Shown in pieces: positions 14,922 through 15,164 of a stretch of DNA of 15,164 bases (position 1 is the first letter of the stretch; the number at the start of each line of letters is the position of its first letter). The translations under genes and the position numbers were made by a program. The DNA comes from HIMB59 sp038124765 (GTDB lineage Bacteria > Pseudomonadota > Alphaproteobacteria > HIMB59): positions 1-15,164 of the forward strand of contig JAYPCO010000026.1 in the NCBI GenBank assembly GCA_038124765.1. The letters are read 5' to 3'. Below the pieces are notes generated by a model. The model did not search any database. It had not been told where the DNA came from and saw nothing but the letters and a program-made list of their open reading frames with translations.

Positions 14922-15164
14922 TTATTTTTTATTAGTAATTATTATACCAATAATAACTGATACTATTCCAACATAATGATAGATCTGTAGGGTTTCTTGG
15001 AATACGAAAAAGGCAAGAATACCGCCAAATATGGGCATTAAATGTAAAAAAGGCCCTGATTTATTTGCCCCAATTAAACTCACGCCCGTGTTGTAACAAA
15101 TATATGAAAAAATACTGGGGAAAACTCCTGTATAGGCAATGACTAGCAATGATTGATGATTAAA
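14922..15164 (-). CDS. EamA/DMT-family permease, C-terminal part only
   Basis: The open frame runs off the right edge of the window, so only the last 80 residues are seen. They match the final half of the second EamA repeat of drug/metabolite transporters: YTGVFPSIFSYICYNTGVSLIGA, then HLMPIFGGILAFFVFQETLQIYHYVGIVSVIIGIII, giving about three membrane helices and a short NKK tail. The substrate cannot be told. The frame continues upstream of the TTG at 15149 without a stop, so that codon is not taken as the start. dctP follows on the same strand after 32 nt, but dctP appears to have its own promoter and ribosome site. Confidence 0.85.
   Translation of the reverse strand, partial: FNHQSLLVIAYTGVFPSIFSYICYNTGVSLIGANKSGPFLHLMPIFGGILAFFVFQETLQIYHYVGIVSVIIGIIITNKK
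14941..14949 (-). promoter_or_regulatory. extended -10 promoter for dctP
   Basis: The minus strand reads TGGTATAAT, a consensus extended -10 (TGnTATAAT), inside the 3' end of the EamA permease gene. A weak TTGGAA lies 19 nt upstream. The implied leader of about 45 nt would carry the strong dctP ribosome site. Confidence 0.45.

Noticed and set aside
1..15164. CRISPR arrays, insertion sequences, prophage or defence genes
   Set aside because: I saw no direct repeat arrays, transposase or integrase-like proteins or attachment-site pairs. All large frames are metabolic, transport or regulatory genes.

Overview
The window looks like chromosome from an AT-rich, tightly packed, probably free-living marine alphaproteobacterium of the SAR11/HIMB59/SAR116 type. 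This is an inference from protein style, low GC, 0-4 nt gene junctions, and a TRAP transporter next to TCA-cycle genes. No rRNA or other taxonomic marker is present. A run of exactly 100 Ns (13118-13217) shows it is a draft scaffold with one unresolved gap.

Layout. Positions 3-899 (+) encode a LysR-type regulator, followed after 48 nt by aconitase acnA (948-3584, +). acnA meets sucB tail to tail, with overlapping stop codons. The minus strand from 11795 down to 3581 carries one compact TCA-cycle gene run in the order sdhC-sdhD-sdhA-sdhB-mdh-sucA-sucB, which probably forms one transcription unit. Together these encode succinate dehydrogenase, malate dehydrogenase, and the E1 and E2 subunits of 2-oxoglutarate dehydrogenase. 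Neither sucCD nor the E3 gene lpd lies among them. The E2 protein lacks the usual E3-binding domain.

The only long gene-free stretch (11796-12102, 307 nt) separates the divergent sdhC and dctQ genes. It holds a compact, GC-rich, nested RNA-like fold at about 11956-12056 on the + strand. The fold has a cUUCGg hairpin, a 13-nt unbroken 3' helix strand followed by a U-tract, and a well-placed -10 box. I could not assign it to a known RNA family, and it is the best candidate here for something undescribed.

The right end encodes a TRAP transporter: small membrane subunit dctQ and large membrane subunit dctM (broken by the N gap) on +, and the Tat-exported binding protein dctP on the opposite strand. 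They converge on a strong symmetrical terminator. The binding protein resembles the TakP (2-oxo acid) type, which suits a location beside 2-oxoacid-consuming TCA genes. The window ends in the 3' part of an EamA/DMT-family permease gene.

Several start codons were moved from the longest open frame. sdhB, sdhC and sdhD are given shorter starts at 9327, 11795 and 11424, based on family N-termini and on stop-start TAATG junctions. Two TCA promoter regions (acnA and sdhC) share a 12-nt motif, AAATGCATTAAT.
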